From contig JAJFIS010000021.1 in the NCBI GenBank assembly GCA_021774735.1, forward strand, positions 124,001 through 188,000: 64,000 nucleotides of DNA, written 5' to 3'. Positions 18,867-29,812 of the stretch are shown in pieces. This DNA comes from Alphaproteobacteria bacterium. GTDB lineage: Bacteria; Pseudomonadota; Alphaproteobacteria; Sphingomonadales; Kordiimonadaceae. Every line of letters begins with the position of its first letter. Position 1 is the stretch's first letter. The notes under the pieces were generated by a model, which saw nothing but the letters and a program-made list of their open reading frames with translations, made no database searches and was not told where the DNA came from. The translations under genes and the position numbers were made by a program.

Positions 18867-19066
18867 AGTTTTGTCTCATCGCTGTCAGACAGCATTATTG
18901 CTGCCGTTTATATATTGGTATGATATATAGACAGTGACTTTGGCAATTACAAGGCGTGGCAAATAAGTCACTATCTTTACAGTTTCTGTTGCACGGACAT
19001 CTATTCCCCAGTATGTCAAATATATGGTCACTTTCTAATGGAATTTGGTATTTCAGGGATGGTTCA

Positions 19067-19771
19067 ATGAACAAAATTTATGATGACGCAACAGCTGCGT
19101 TGAATGACTTACTGTTTAATGGAATGGAAATGATGGCGGGGGGCTTTGGCCTCTGCGGCATTCCTGAAAATTTGATCAAAGCGGTGCATGCATCCGGCGT
19201 GCAGGATATATCCATTGTATCAAATAACTGCGGCGTTGATGGCTTTGGTCTTGGCATTCTATTAGATGCTAAGCAGATCGCCAAAATGATCAGTAGCTAT
19301 GTAGGCGAAAATAAAGAGTTCGAGCGCCAATATTTAGCCGAAGAATTAGAGCTGGAATTTAACCCGCAGGGTACGCTAGCAGAGCGCATCCGCGCGGGCG
19401 GGGCGGGCATTCCGGGCTTTTACACCAAAACCGGCGTCGGCACCCTGATCGCAGAAGGCAAAGAGCATAAAGACTTCAATGGTGTTACTCATGTTATGGA
19501 GACGGGCCTGACGGCTGACCTTTCCCTTGTTAAAGCGTGGAAGGCCGACACGGAAGGCAATTTAATTTACCGCAAAACCGCGCGTAACTTTAACCCTATG
19601 ATGGCGACGGCGGGTAAGGTAACGGTGGCTGAAGTGGAGGAGATTGTGCCCGTGGGTACGCTCGACCCCGACCATATCCACACCCCCGGCATTTTTGTTC
19701 AGCGTATCATCAAGGGTGAGTTTGAAAAACGCATCGAGCAGCGCACCGTGCGCAAAAGAGGAGACGTCTGA
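19067..19771 (+). CDS. scoA: 3-oxoacid CoA-transferase subunit A
   Basis: The 234-residue alpha subunit carries the glycine-rich [11 protein letters not shown] and [16 protein letters not shown] segments of the family. The heteromer transfers CoA from succinyl-CoA to acetoacetate or related acids. A start 37 codons upstream in the same frame exists, but the ATG at 19067 follows CAGGGA and begins with the conserved MNKIYDDA, so it was chosen. The B subunit overlaps its stop by one base. Confidence 0.93.
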   Translation: MNKIYDDATAALNDLLFNGMEMMAGGFGLCGIPENLIKAVHASGVQDISIVSNNCGVDGFGLGILLDAKQIAKMISSYVGENKEFERQYLAEELELEFNPQGTLAERIRAGGAGIPGFYTKTGVGTLIAEGKEHKDFNGVTHVMETGLTADLSLVKAWKADTEGNLIYRKTARNFNPMMATAGKVTVAEVEEIVPVGTLDPDHIHTPGIFVQRIIKGEFEKRIEQRTVRKRGDV

Positions 19772-20397
19772 TGTGGGACCGCAAGCAGATGGCCGCGCGG
19801 GCGGCCCGCGAGCTTAAGGACGGATTTTATGTTAATCTAGGCATTGGCATCCCGACCCTTGTGGCGAATTATATTCCGGACGGTATGCATGTTACCCTGC
19901 AAAGCGAAAATGGTATGCTCGGCATGGGGCCATTTCCTTACGCAGATGAAGTTGACGCGGACCTTATAAACGCGGGCAAGCAAACCATTACAGAACTGGA
20001 CATGAGCAGTTATTTCTCCAGCGCTGATAGCTTTGCCATGATCCGCGGCAGCCATATTAACCTCAGTATTTTGGGTGCGATGGAAGTGGCGGAAAACGGC
20101 GATATCGCCAATTGGATGATCCCTGGAAAAATGGTTAAAGGCATGGGCGGCGCGATGGATTTGGTCGCCGGCGTCAAGCGCGTGGTGGTCGTTATGGACC
20201 ATACCAATAAAGCGGGTGCCAGTAAGCTATTAAAGGCTTGCACCTTGCCGCTAACCGGCAAAGGCTGCGTTGACCGCATCATCACTAACCTTGGTGTTTT
20301 TGATGTGGTGGAAGGCGGCCTTAAGGTGGCGGAGCTGGCAGACGGCGTCACCATGGCTGACGTGGAAGCCGCGACCGAGGCTAAGCTCGTTGCTTAA
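19771..20397 (+). CDS. scoB: 3-oxoacid CoA-transferase subunit B
   Basis: The 208-residue beta subunit contains the catalytic-glutamate motif SENGMLGMG that forms the CoA thioester intermediate. It begins with the family pattern [25 protein letters not shown]. The TGATG overlap with scoA implies translational coupling and equal expression. With HMG-CoA lyase at 49950 the cell could process acetoacetate from leucine or ketone-body degradation. Confidence 0.95.
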   Translation: MWDRKQMAARAARELKDGFYVNLGIGIPTLVANYIPDGMHVTLQSENGMLGMGPFPYADEVDADLINAGKQTITELDMSSYFSSADSFAMIRGSHINLSILGAMEVAENGDIANWMIPGKMVKGMGGAMDLVAGVKRVVVVMDHTNKAGASKLLKACTLPLTGKGCVDRIITNLGVFDVVEGGLKVAELADGVTMADVEAATEAKLVA

Positions 20398-20402
20398 CAG
20401 TT

Positions 20403-21155
20403 TTAATATTCCACTATAAAGCTTGAAATGCTTTCAGGCAGGATTTCGAACTGATACGGAATGAATAACCGCATGTTAGTTAAGCCCGACCTGTGCCACA
20501 TAACGGGCTTGTCTAATCCATTAATATAGGCCCTGTAATCTCCATTCAGGCTTTTGACGACGAGATTAATCTCAGTAGTTATTTTCTGAATGAGGTTCAA
20601 TCTATATTGTGATGGTTGAAGGATACTCAGCTGGCTTTCACCCTCCCGTTCGATTGTGGCGCGGCCATTTCCTTTTATAGACGTTAAAAAGCTATCTATT
20701 TCTCGGATAATGGCAGGGCCATCAACAGATTTATCAGCTAGTGGCCGTCTAATAGATAGATATGTTTGGCTGGTATCTTTACGGTTTTCTCCATCGGAAA
20801 CTCTAACATTTGGGTTATTGATATCAATGGGGATTACTAGATTATCTCTGATCTCAACCAAGCTATAACCTTTAGATTTTTCTAACTGGGCAATGAGCTT
20901 TGAAACGGTGTCTTTGATTTCATTTTCTCTGATAGCCTTTTCGCGGGAATCGCTTAGAATGGAAATCTCTTGGATTATAAAATCAGCCCTCAAGCTCATG
21001 AATACCCCAGGTAGTTCATGGCCTTTTCCACGCTTAGATGCAGTTACAACAATTTCTTCAAGCTCGTCTTGTGCCCAAATTGCGGGCGTGAAGAAAACAC
21101 TTAAACCAATAATTGTGATGAAAATTTTTGTGGATATCCGATTGAATTTTAACAT
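20403..21155 (-). CDS. Exported protein with TonB-box-like N-terminus, unknown family
   Basis: No family is recognised. The 250-residue protein has a signal peptide ending around AIWA. The mature N-terminus then reads QDELEEIVVTASKRGKG, which is the TonB-box style seen at the start of many alphaproteobacterial TonB-dependent receptors. The rest is far too short for a receptor barrel. It contains helical segments plus beta-rich parts, with KGYSLVEIRDN and FLIPYQFEILP-like stretches. The ATG at 21155 follows a strong GGAGGG; a longer frame reaches 21209. It is convergent with scoB. Confidence 0.75.
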   Translation of the reverse strand: MLKFNRISTKIFITIIGLSVFFTPAIWAQDELEEIVVTASKRGKGHELPGVFMSLRADFIIQEISILSDSREKAIRENEIKDTVSKLIAQLEKSKGYSLVEIRDNLVIPIDINNPNVRVSDGENRKDTSQTYLSIRRPLADKSVDGPAIIREIDSFLTSIKGNGRATIEREGESQLSILQPSQYRLNLIQKITTEINLVVKSLNGDYRAYINGLDKPVMWHRSGLTNMRLFIPYQFEILPESISSFIVEY

Positions 21156-21333
21156 TATGACCCTCCATTTCATGTGACCAAAGATTGCATAGGGTGACCG
21201 TAGATACAATATCTAATTCAAAGCTCACTGATCGAGAATATTATGGAGGTTGCGATGAAACCTAAGGTCCTAGTTGACCTTGGTCGAATTGTGGGTAAGC
21301 TGCGGATCAATTATTTTAAAAGGTGATCTTGAT

Positions 21334-22233
21334 ATGAGCTTTCGGATGCGGATGCAGAATTTGATGTTGAAAACGGTGGTGCGGCCATGGCTGGCCCGTG
21401 AAAGCGACCCCCAAAAAATATATGACTATTCGTTGAAGTTCGACAAAAAACAAGATGCGTGGCCCCCCAAAGGCTGCACTGTGGATAAAATAGACCAAGG
21501 CAATTGGTCCGCTGATTGGGTCGTGTCGAAGGACGATGCCGGTGACCGAGTGATATTATATCTCCATGGCGGCGCGTTTATCGCCAAAACCCCACGAATT
21601 CACGGCGCTATGCTGGCTCGTTGGTGCAGAAAAACAAATGCCCGAGGTTTTATGGTCGATTACCGACTTGCCCCGACCCCGCCTTTACCTGCTGCGATGG
21701 AAGACTGCGAAGAAGCGTATCGCTATCTGCTCGACGCTGGCCATGACCCTGCAAAAATACTGATAGCAGGTGATTCTGCTGGTGGCGCATTAACACTGAC
21801 GACCTTATTGCGCATTAAGAAAGCGGGCTTGCCGATGCCAGCTGGCGCGGTGATGATGTCGCCCGTTACGGGTTTGAGGGAGGAAGACCGTCACAGTGCC
21901 ATCAGTAATGATGGTAAAGACCCGATGTTCCGTGCGGCTACGTTGCAAAATTTTGAAAATATGTTGGGTGTTGAGGACACAGAGGGCGACGACTTTCACG
22001 GCGTATATGCAGACCTTTCAGGCTTGCCGCCGATCCATATTGAGGTGGGTAGCACCGAGGTTTTATTGGATGACAGCCGTATTTTTGCGTCAAAGGCTAA
22101 AGCAGCGGGCGTGGATGTAACCAAGATCATCACCCCGGGTGCGCCCCATGTTTTCCCCGTGATGAAAATGCCAGAAGCCAATGCCGCCTTGACCCGCATT
22201 ATAGCTTTTACCGAGCGGGTTATGGCCCAATAA
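21334..22233 (+). CDS. Alpha/beta hydrolase (hormone-sensitive lipase-like)
   Basis: The 299-residue esterase-like protein has the HSL oxyanion motif YLHGGAF, the nucleophile elbow GDSAGGAL and VDYRLAPTPPLPA. The catalytic Asp and His are probably in the VLLDDSRIF and APHVFPVM segments. Substrates are likely short acyl esters. The ATG at 21334 follows AAAGGTGAT; a longer frame from 21274 is unsupported. It stands alone on this strand. Confidence 0.88.
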   Translation: MSFRMRMQNLMLKTVVRPWLARESDPQKIYDYSLKFDKKQDAWPPKGCTVDKIDQGNWSADWVVSKDDAGDRVILYLHGGAFIAKTPRIHGAMLARWCRKTNARGFMVDYRLAPTPPLPAAMEDCEEAYRYLLDAGHDPAKILIAGDSAGGALTLTTLLRIKKAGLPMPAGAVMMSPVTGLREEDRHSAISNDGKDPMFRAATLQNFENMLGVEDTEGDDFHGVYADLSGLPPIHIEVGSTEVLLDDSRIFASKAKAAGVDVTKIITPGAPHVFPVMKMPEANAALTRIIAFTERVMAQ

Positions 22234-22426
22234 AAAAGCGTTTTATTCTTGTAATAAGCCTCTGTTATTGAAGTATTTTATACAAATTTTCCGGTTGTAT
22301 AATTTCTACATGATTTTATAAACTTTTGTTATAAATGGTAAATTTCCGTTAAACTGCGACAATTTGTCACGGGAGAAAATGTCTGCTAAGCTGCGCTCGT
22401 CTTATAACCAATTAAGGGAGGGAAAA

Positions 22427-22813
22427 ATGGTTAATAAGTTACTTGGATGGGCCGTCGTCGGCGTCATGTTTATCGTTTACGGCTATGCTTATAATTATAT
22501 CGATACAGCTGTTATCACGGAGATGGATGCCACGCGTCCTGCACTCATGATGTTTATTTTGGTTGCCTATATTATGGGCCGCAGTGCAGTGCCAGAAGGC
22601 AATTTGGTCACTACCATCGTTGAAAGCATCAAAGATAACCTGATGAATATTCTTTGGTTAACCTTGGCTGTTGTGGTTTATCGCATCATTGCGACGCTCA
22701 TAGGGGGTGATTTCTCTGTAGATATGATTGTTAGTGCAGCGACCGTTGGTGTGCTGTCAACCACCGCTGCGGTGCTGGTTATGTCTGCTGTGAACGCAGC
22801 GATGAAAGACTAA
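22427..22813 (+). CDS. Small integral membrane protein, unknown function
   Basis: The 128-residue product has about four hydrophobic segments (WAVVGVMFIVYGYAY, ALMMFILVAYIMG, NILWLTLAVVVYRIIATLIG and a C-terminal helix) and short polar loops. No family is recognised. An excellent AAGGGAGGG precedes the ATG at 22427, which rules out the longer frame from 22364. A terminator hairpin lies 30 bases after the stop. Confidence 0.7.
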   Translation: MVNKLLGWAVVGVMFIVYGYAYNYIDTAVITEMDATRPALMMFILVAYIMGRSAVPEGNLVTTIVESIKDNLMNILWLTLAVVVYRIIATLIGGDFSVDMIVSAATVGVLSTTAAVLVMSAVNAAMKD

Positions 22814-22841
22814 GTCTTAACTCTAGAACATTTAGAATAGT

Positions 22842-22873
22842 AAAAGGCGTGGCTTATGGCCGCGTCTTTTTGA
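22842..22873 (+). terminator. Rho-independent terminator, copy 1
   Basis: AAAGGCGTGGC pairs with GCCGCGTCTTT (G-U pairs allowed) around a short loop and is followed by a T-tract. It lies just after the membrane protein stop. A near-copy occurs at 24274-24307, on the other side of the toxin-antitoxin genes. Confidence 0.8.
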
Positions 22874-23042
22874 TGTACGAAAACATAACGTACTAATTTT
22901 AGCTATAAATATGAACTTTAAGGCTGGCCCTTTCTGACTTTGGACGCATCAATTACTGTCTGTAAAATCATGTTTTATGGTTTCGTGAGTATTACTGAAC
23001 GAATTTGAGGCTTAGTGTGATCCCGTATTCTAATGCCCTAGC

Positions 23043-23735
23043 TCAATGCAATTCGACCCACTTGTCTGAAGAATAATCAAAGCATTTAATAATGCACCTA
23101 CCATCACTATGAAATTGTAAGTGTTTATTTTGAGTAGGTATAGCAACAACATCTGGCCAAAAAGCAACGATATTTGTGCCACCTTTTACACGAACACTTG
23201 GGTAAACTATGCCATCACCGCCACCATTTCTTATTTCGAGCGCTAATTGACGGGATTCGGTGTATTCATTAGGATGAAGTTCTGGTGCATTTATATCTTC
23301 AATAGTGTGCATGTTACCTTTAATACTGCCCAGATAAACACGCTGTTGCATATCATCAGGGGAATGCTCTGAGGCTAGTAGATGGTTGTTTAATATATGT
23401 ACTCGTTCAGCTATAGAGGTCTCAAGACTATCAGATGCGTAATAAGCTCCATAGTTGCCGTTAGTAAATCGATCGCCCTCTTTTTTGAAGTGCGTGAAGG
23501 CAGCCATTACAATTGATGCTCCTGGCCCGGTGATGCGCCTTGAAACGGGAACGAGAGATATATCCCCAACCTCTTGCTTGATACGTGGATTAGTTGCCAT
23601 TTCTAGCTCAATGAGAAATTCCCAATCCTCTACAGGCGCTATATCTTCAAATAAATCAATAGGAGGGTAGCATGAAGCAATGGTTCTAAAAGCAGGTGAA
23701 AACTTTGTAATTGACAAGATGTGTTGAATTGTCAC
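23043..23735 (-). CDS. RES-domain toxin
   Basis: The 230-residue protein shows the Arg-Glu-Ser pattern of RES toxins: FRTIAS near the N-terminus, YYASDSLETSIAE in the middle, and GGDGIVYPSVR towards the end. Characterised members cleave NAD+ (NAD+ phosphorylase or glycohydrolase activity) and stop growth. It follows its antitoxin gene by two bases on the same strand, the usual Xre-RES order. The local AT-rich composition and bracketing repeats suggest acquisition. Confidence 0.88.
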   Translation of the reverse strand: MTIQHILSITKFSPAFRTIASCYPPIDLFEDIAPVEDWEFLIELEMATNPRIKQEVGDISLVPVSRRITGPGASIVMAAFTHFKKEGDRFTNGNYGAYYASDSLETSIAERVHILNNHLLASEHSPDDMQQRVYLGSIKGNMHTIEDINAPELHPNEYTESRQLALEIRNGGGDGIVYPSVRVKGGTNIVAFWPDVVAIPTQNKHLQFHSDGRCIIKCFDYSSDKWVELH

Positions 23736-23737
23736 TT

Positions 23738-24151
23738 TTAGCCTCTAACTTGATCTAGATACTGTCGCACATAAGCCAGATCAGTTAGGTCGCCACTCAC
23801 CATACGGTCAATTGGGCTCTGTCCTCCGAATTTGTCATTGGCCTGATTAACCCAGCCATAGAGGTTGTCAGGGTTTTTATAGAGTATTCGGAGTGCCTTA
23901 TGGATACCTATCAAGTAACTGATGCGGCGCATCGTGTCAGTAGGTACATGACCCAAGGCCCCTTTGCGAAGCTTATAGTATTTGCCTTTCTCAATATCAC
24001 CGAGAAGGGACATGCCTTGAGATGGAGATAACTTCCATGCTTCGGCCAAATTAAAGAATGCACGAAAGCCTGCACCCTGGTGTTTTTTACTGCTCAGAAC
24101 ATCGCGAGGGACTTTAATCGCCATTTCAATGTCTTGCGTAGCCGTATTCAT
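23738..24151 (-). CDS. Xre/MbcA/ParS-family antitoxin
   Basis: The 137-residue protein has an N-terminal helix-turn-helix-like part (WKLSPSQGMSLLGDIEKG). The C-terminal toxin-binding domain (DUF2384) reads FGGQSPIDRMVSGDLTDLAYVRQYLDQV. It neutralises the RES toxin encoded directly after it and probably represses its own promoter. A good GGAG lies before the ATG at 24151. The upstream 120 bases are very AT-rich. Confidence 0.88.
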   Translation of the reverse strand: MNTATQDIEMAIKVPRDVLSSKKHQGAGFRAFFNLAEAWKLSPSQGMSLLGDIEKGKYYKLRKGALGHVPTDTMRRISYLIGIHKALRILYKNPDNLYGWVNQANDKFGGQSPIDRMVSGDLTDLAYVRQYLDQVRG

Positions 24152-24273
24152 ATCATTCTCCTTAATTTAATAAAAAGTATAAAATAAATAGTTCACAATG
24201 TAAACAAAAATTAATATTAATGTATAATGGAAACAGTAATTTTAAATATTCTTGCACTTTCGGTAATTCATGC

Positions 24274-24307
24274 CGAGGCGTGGCACAGGTAGCCGCGTCT
24301 TTTTTAA
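24274..24307 (+). terminator. Rho-independent terminator, copy 2 (orphan)
   Basis: AGGCGTGGC pairs with GCCGCGTCT and is followed by TTTTTT, so it would stop plus-strand transcripts. No plus-strand gene lies within 1.4 kb upstream. It closely matches the hairpin at 22842-22873, including the following AATGTA/GATGTA. It may be the original terminator of the membrane protein gene, displaced by insertion of the toxin-antitoxin pair. Confidence 0.7.
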
Positions 24308-24325
24308 TGTAATTTGGCAGCGGGG

Positions 24326-25759
24326 CTATCCGGCAGTGCCGCCTACCGTTAGGCCGTTTATGCGCATGGTTGGTTGACCAACACCAACAGGAACGCTCTG
24401 CCCGCCTTTGCCGCACATGCCAACGCCGCTATCCAGCTTAAGGTCATTACCGATCATGGAAACCCGCTTGAGCACATCAGGCCCGTTACCAATGAGGGTG
24501 GCACCCTTGACCGGTTCACAGACCTTGCCGCCGCGCAGGCGGTAAGCCTCCGTGCAGCTGAAGACAAATTTACCGCTGGTAATGTCAACTTGGCCTCCGC
24601 CGAAGTTCACCGCATAGATGCCGTCCTTAACGCTGGAGACAATTTCATTTGGATCATCTTTGCCGCCCAACATGAAGGTGTTGGTCATTCGCGGCATTGG
24701 GGCGTGTGCGAAACTTTGGCGGCGACCATTGCCAGTGGCTTCAACCCCCATCAAGCGAGCATTTAAGCGGTCCTGCATATAGCCTGTTAAAATGCCGTCT
24801 TCAATTAATACCGTGCGCTCTGTGGGTGTGCCTTCATCGTCAATGGTCAGCGAACCCCGGCGGTCATTAATGGTGCCATCATCGACCACGGTAACGCCGG
24901 GCGCGGCGACCCGTTCTCCCATCAAGCCAGCGAATGCGGATGTGCCCTTACGGTTAAAGTCACCTTCTAAGCCGTGGCCGATGGCTTCATGCAGCAGCAC
25001 ACCGGGCCAGCCGGGGCCAAGAACCACGGTCATTTCGCCCGCCGGTGCGGCAACAGAGTCTAAATTAACATCAGCTTGGCGCAAGGCTTCCCGCACTTGG
25101 CCTTGCCAGTGGTCAGCTTCAAACAAACTGTCATAGAGATAGCGACCACCACAGCCGTCAGAGCCAATTTCTTGCCGGTCCCCAACGCCCAACATTATTT
25201 GCACGTTCAGCCGGACGAGGGGTCTGATATCCCGCATACGCTCCCCGTCGGGCCTGATAACTTCAACCACTTTCCAACTACCAATTAGGGAGGCGGATAC
25301 TTGCCGAACGCGGGGATCTAAAGCCCGGGCAAAAGCGTCAATGTCTTCGAGCAGCTTCACTTTGCGGCCAAAGTCGATGCCGCCCAGCGGGTTCGTGTCG
25401 CTGTAGAGCTGTTTGTTGGACCGTGCCGGGGCTAGGGCTATTGAACCGGAGGTACCTGTGCGCACGGCTTGAACCGTGCTGGCTGCGCGCTTTATTGCCG
25501 CTTCGCTTAATTCATTAGAATGGGCGTAGCCGGTTGATAGTCCGGTAACTGCCCGAAGGCCAAAACCCTGCGTTTGATCAAAGCTGGCGGCTTTTAATAT
25601 GCCATCATCAAAACTGAAGGATTCTGACTGGGTTGATTCTAAATATAACTCGCCGTCATCCATTCCTGTAAGAGATTGCGACACCAAGCCATCGATTCGG
25701 CTTTCATCAAGGTCGCTGTTTTCAAAAAAGAAATTTAAAGCCTGCGGGTCACTGGGCAT
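24326..25759 (-). CDS. tldD: Metalloprotease TldD
   Basis: The 477-residue protein carries the TldD zinc motif in LLHEAIGHGLEGD. It also has the characteristic middle and C-terminal segments FGLRAVTG and GMCGKGGQSVPVGVGQP. TldD with TldE/PmbA forms a heterodimeric protease that trims unfolded peptides. The partner is not in this window. The ATG at 25759 is preceded by GAGGA; a slightly longer frame to 25792 lacks a ribosome binding site. Confidence 0.94.
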   Translation of the reverse strand: MPSDPQALNFFFENSDLDESRIDGLVSQSLTGMDDGELYLESTQSESFSFDDGILKAASFDQTQGFGLRAVTGLSTGYAHSNELSEAAIKRAASTVQAVRTGTSGSIALAPARSNKQLYSDTNPLGGIDFGRKVKLLEDIDAFARALDPRVRQVSASLIGSWKVVEVIRPDGERMRDIRPLVRLNVQIMLGVGDRQEIGSDGCGGRYLYDSLFEADHWQGQVREALRQADVNLDSVAAPAGEMTVVLGPGWPGVLLHEAIGHGLEGDFNRKGTSAFAGLMGERVAAPGVTVVDDGTINDRRGSLTIDDEGTPTERTVLIEDGILTGYMQDRLNARLMGVEATGNGRRQSFAHAPMPRMTNTFMLGGKDDPNEIVSSVKDGIYAVNFGGGQVDITSGKFVFSCTEAYRLRGGKVCEPVKGATLIGNGPDVLKRVSMIGNDLKLDSGVGMCGKGGQSVPVGVGQPTMRINGLTVGGTAG

Positions 25760-26140
25760 GGATGGGTCCTCGAAAATGAAATTATTCAGCATTTAAGTGC
25801 GCTATACCATGGGCTAGCACGATATTTACTTTCAGCAAAGAGGTAAGCGACCGACCTTTGTAATTAAAAGATAAGCCTGTGATTTAATAAAATATCAAAA
25901 AAATAACAAATATCGTGTCGATTTACTTGTTCCCTTAACATAGTTTGGTATAACGTGCGGCAATCAGGGGTTCCATGTCATGACACGCATGATATGGCAC
26001 TGCTTAGTAGAGTGTCCTTGAACGAAGTGATTGCCTAGGCGCGACAGACCTTCAGATTAAGATGTAGGACTGAATGGGTCATAAAATTGGGTTAAATCAT
26101 TCTTCGTTTGAAGGCATGGGGTAAAATAAGGAACGTAATT
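25760..26140. other. Divergent promoter region of tldD and the cox operon, with inverted repeat
   Basis: There is no gene in these 381 bases. CCATGTCATG at 25973-25982 and CATGATATGG at 25988-25997 form an inverted repeat with a single mismatch around ACACG. It lies about 145 bases before coxB and could be an operator for the oxidase operon. The flanks are AT-rich. The ribosome binding site AAGGAA lies just before the coxB ATG. Confidence 0.5.
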
Positions 26141-27082
26141 ATGACGTTGAAAAGGCTTACAGGCACAATCTTTGCCTCGTTCGCGGCCTTGGTTGCTTTT
26201 AGTGTAACCGCGCTCGCAAGCGGAAAGTACCACGGCCCAACACCAAAAGCGACAGAGATGCAGCCACCTGTGAATGAATTGGCGCGTCGGCTGCAAGATT
26301 TTCACTATGATTGGTTGATGCCAGTGATGATCATTATATCCGTCATCGTTTTTATCTTGATGGCTTATATTGTGCTCAAGTTCCGCGCGAAGGCAAGCCC
26401 AACGCCTTCTAAAACCACGCATAACACCTTGCTGGAAGTGATATGGACCGGAATTCCAATTTTAATATTGGCCTTGATTATCGTGCCATCATGGAAGTTG
26501 CTCTATTTCCAAGACACTATCCCTGAAACAGAATTTGCCGTTCGCATCATTGGTAACCAGTGGAACTGGACTTATGAATATCCGGACCACGACGGTGTTA
26601 ACTTCACAGCAGTTATGGTACCTGATAATGCTTTTGAAAATAACCCTGTGGGGGGTTTTGACCCGGCTGTGAAGGCTGAATATGAAACGGCATTGGCGGA
26701 TTTTCTCGGGAAGCCTGCAGTGTTGAACGCTCGTTTATTGGACACTGACCTGCGCATGGTTGTACCGGTTAATACCAAAATTAAAGTTTATTTAACCGCG
26801 TCGGACGTGATCCACGCTTGGACCATACCAGCCTTTGGCGTCAAGCTTGATGCGGTTCCAGGGCGTCAGAATGAGACATGGTTCGAAGCCGAAGAGCTTG
26901 GCACCTATTATGGTCAATGCTCAGAGCTTTGCGGAAAAGACCATGCCTATATGCCCATCGTGGTTGAAGTTGTCTCGAAGGCAGACTTTGCAGCGTGGGT
27001 AGAGCGCGCGAAACTTGAATTTGCTGATACCGGTGCTCAGCGCCAGTTTGCAGCCACCAGCGCTTCTGTCGCTGGTCATTAA
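26141..27082 (+). CDS. coxB: Cytochrome c oxidase subunit II
   Basis: The 313-residue protein has an N-terminal signal-like segment ending near VTALAS, two transmembrane helices and a periplasmic cupredoxin domain. The CuA site is visible in YYGQCSELCGKDHAYMP, with the upstream His in DVIHAWTIPAFG. It accepts electrons from cytochrome c. No fused cytochrome c domain follows. The ATG at 26141 follows AAGGAA. It is the first gene of a full aa3-type oxidase operon. Confidence 0.96.
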   Translation: MTLKRLTGTIFASFAALVAFSVTALASGKYHGPTPKATEMQPPVNELARRLQDFHYDWLMPVMIIISVIVFILMAYIVLKFRAKASPTPSKTTHNTLLEVIWTGIPILILALIIVPSWKLLYFQDTIPETEFAVRIIGNQWNWTYEYPDHDGVNFTAVMVPDNAFENNPVGGFDPAVKAEYETALADFLGKPAVLNARLLDTDLRMVVPVNTKIKVYLTASDVIHAWTIPAFGVKLDAVPGRQNETWFEAEELGTYYGQCSELCGKDHAYMPIVVEVVSKADFAAWVERAKLEFADTGAQRQFAATSASVAGH

Positions 27083-27089
27083 GGGTTAG

Positions 27090-28718
<1,629 letters not shown>

Positions 28719-28733
28719 TTGGAGCTGACGCCC

Positions 28734-29666
28734 ATGTCTGATATGGCAGAAGCATTAGAGGGAAATGACCCAATGACCGCTGCGTTTTCGGCGCAGCGGC
28801 AAGCGGATGCAGCAGATTTTATCGCGCTGCTGAAGCCCCGGGTTATGTCGCTTGTTATCTTTACAGCTTTTGTTGGGCTGATAGCGGCACCGGGCACTAT
28901 GAACCCCGTGCTTGCCTTTTCGGCGCTGTTGCTTATCGCCATAGGCGCGGGGGCCTCTGGTGCGCTTAATATGTGGTATGACGCTGATATTGACGCAGTG
29001 ATGAAACGCACCGCTGATCGCCCGGTCCCTGCAGGCCGAGTAAGTGCTGGTGATGCCCTAGGTTTTGGCATGACCTTGTCTGTGGGCTCGGTTCTATTAA
29101 CGGGCTTACTTGTTAATTTTACTGCGGCATTTCTTTTGGCGCTGACTATATTTTTCTATGTGGTTATTTACACTATGTGGCTTAAGCGTTTAACGCCGCA
29201 AAATATTGTCATTGGTGGTGCTGCGGGGGCTTTCCCGCCCATGATTGGCTGGGCTGCAGTTACCAATAGCGTGACGATAGAATCGCTGGTTTTATTTGGT
29301 ATTATTTTCCTTTGGACGCCGCCGCATTTTTGGTCACTGTCTTTGTTTATCGGTGAAGATTACCGCAAAGTTGGGGTGCCAATGTTACCCGTGGTGGCGG
29401 GCAAGGCAGTAACCCGCAATCAAATTATGCTCTATAGCCTTTTGGTGGCGCCCTTTGCTGTGTTGCCATGGTATATGGGGTTCGCAGGGCCAGTTTACGG
29501 TGCAACGGCGGCCCTTCTTGGAGCTATATTTTTAACCATGGCATTCCATGTGTGGCGGGGAAAGGAAAAAGCAGAACGTAAACTGTTTGCTTTTTCAATC
29601 GTCTATTTATTTGTGCTGTTTGCGACCTTGGCGTTTGAGCGTATTATTGTAGGAGCGATGGCATGA
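28734..29666 (+). CDS. ctaB: Protohaem IX farnesyltransferase
   Basis: The 310-residue UbiA-superfamily membrane enzyme makes haem O, the precursor of haem A for the oxidase. The first Asp-rich motif is [15 protein letters not shown], with RPVPAGRVS after it. [12 protein letters not shown] is the conserved segment in the middle. The ATG at 28734 follows GGAGCTGACG. The following small gene overlaps its stop through ATGA. Confidence 0.95.
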   Translation: MSDMAEALEGNDPMTAAFSAQRQADAADFIALLKPRVMSLVIFTAFVGLIAAPGTMNPVLAFSALLLIAIGAGASGALNMWYDADIDAVMKRTADRPVPAGRVSAGDALGFGMTLSVGSVLLTGLLVNFTAAFLLALTIFFYVVIYTMWLKRLTPQNIVIGGAAGAFPPMIGWAAVTNSVTIESLVLFGIIFLWTPPHFWSLSLFIGEDYRKVGVPMLPVVAGKAVTRNQIMLYSLLVAPFAVLPWYMGFAGPVYGATAALLGAIFLTMAFHVWRGKEKAERKLFAFSIVYLFVLFATLAFERIIVGAMA

Positions 29667-29812
29667 GCGAATTTCCCGAAACTTATGAAATGAGCGAGGA
29701 AGACAAGAAGCGCCTAAAGAAGCGCAATCGCGCGCTGGGTTTATCGCTTTTCGTCTTTGTCATACTGATTGGTGTTGTGAGCTATTATAAAGTTATGGTG
29801 GCGACGCCTTGA
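29663..29812 (+). CDS. Small single-helix membrane protein of the cox operon (CoxF-like)
   Basis: A 49-codon gene lies between ctaB and ctaG, overlapping both: ATGA with ctaB, and CTTGA with ctaG. The product has a charged N-terminal half ([14 protein letters not shown]) and one transmembrane helix ([18 protein letters not shown]). Short proteins of this layout occupy the same place in many alphaproteobacterial cox operons and are annotated as CoxF-type assembly factors. The position and gapless overlaps make it very likely real. Confidence 0.8.
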   Translation: MSEFPETYEMSEEDKKRLKKRNRALGLSLFVFVILIGVVSYYKVMVATP

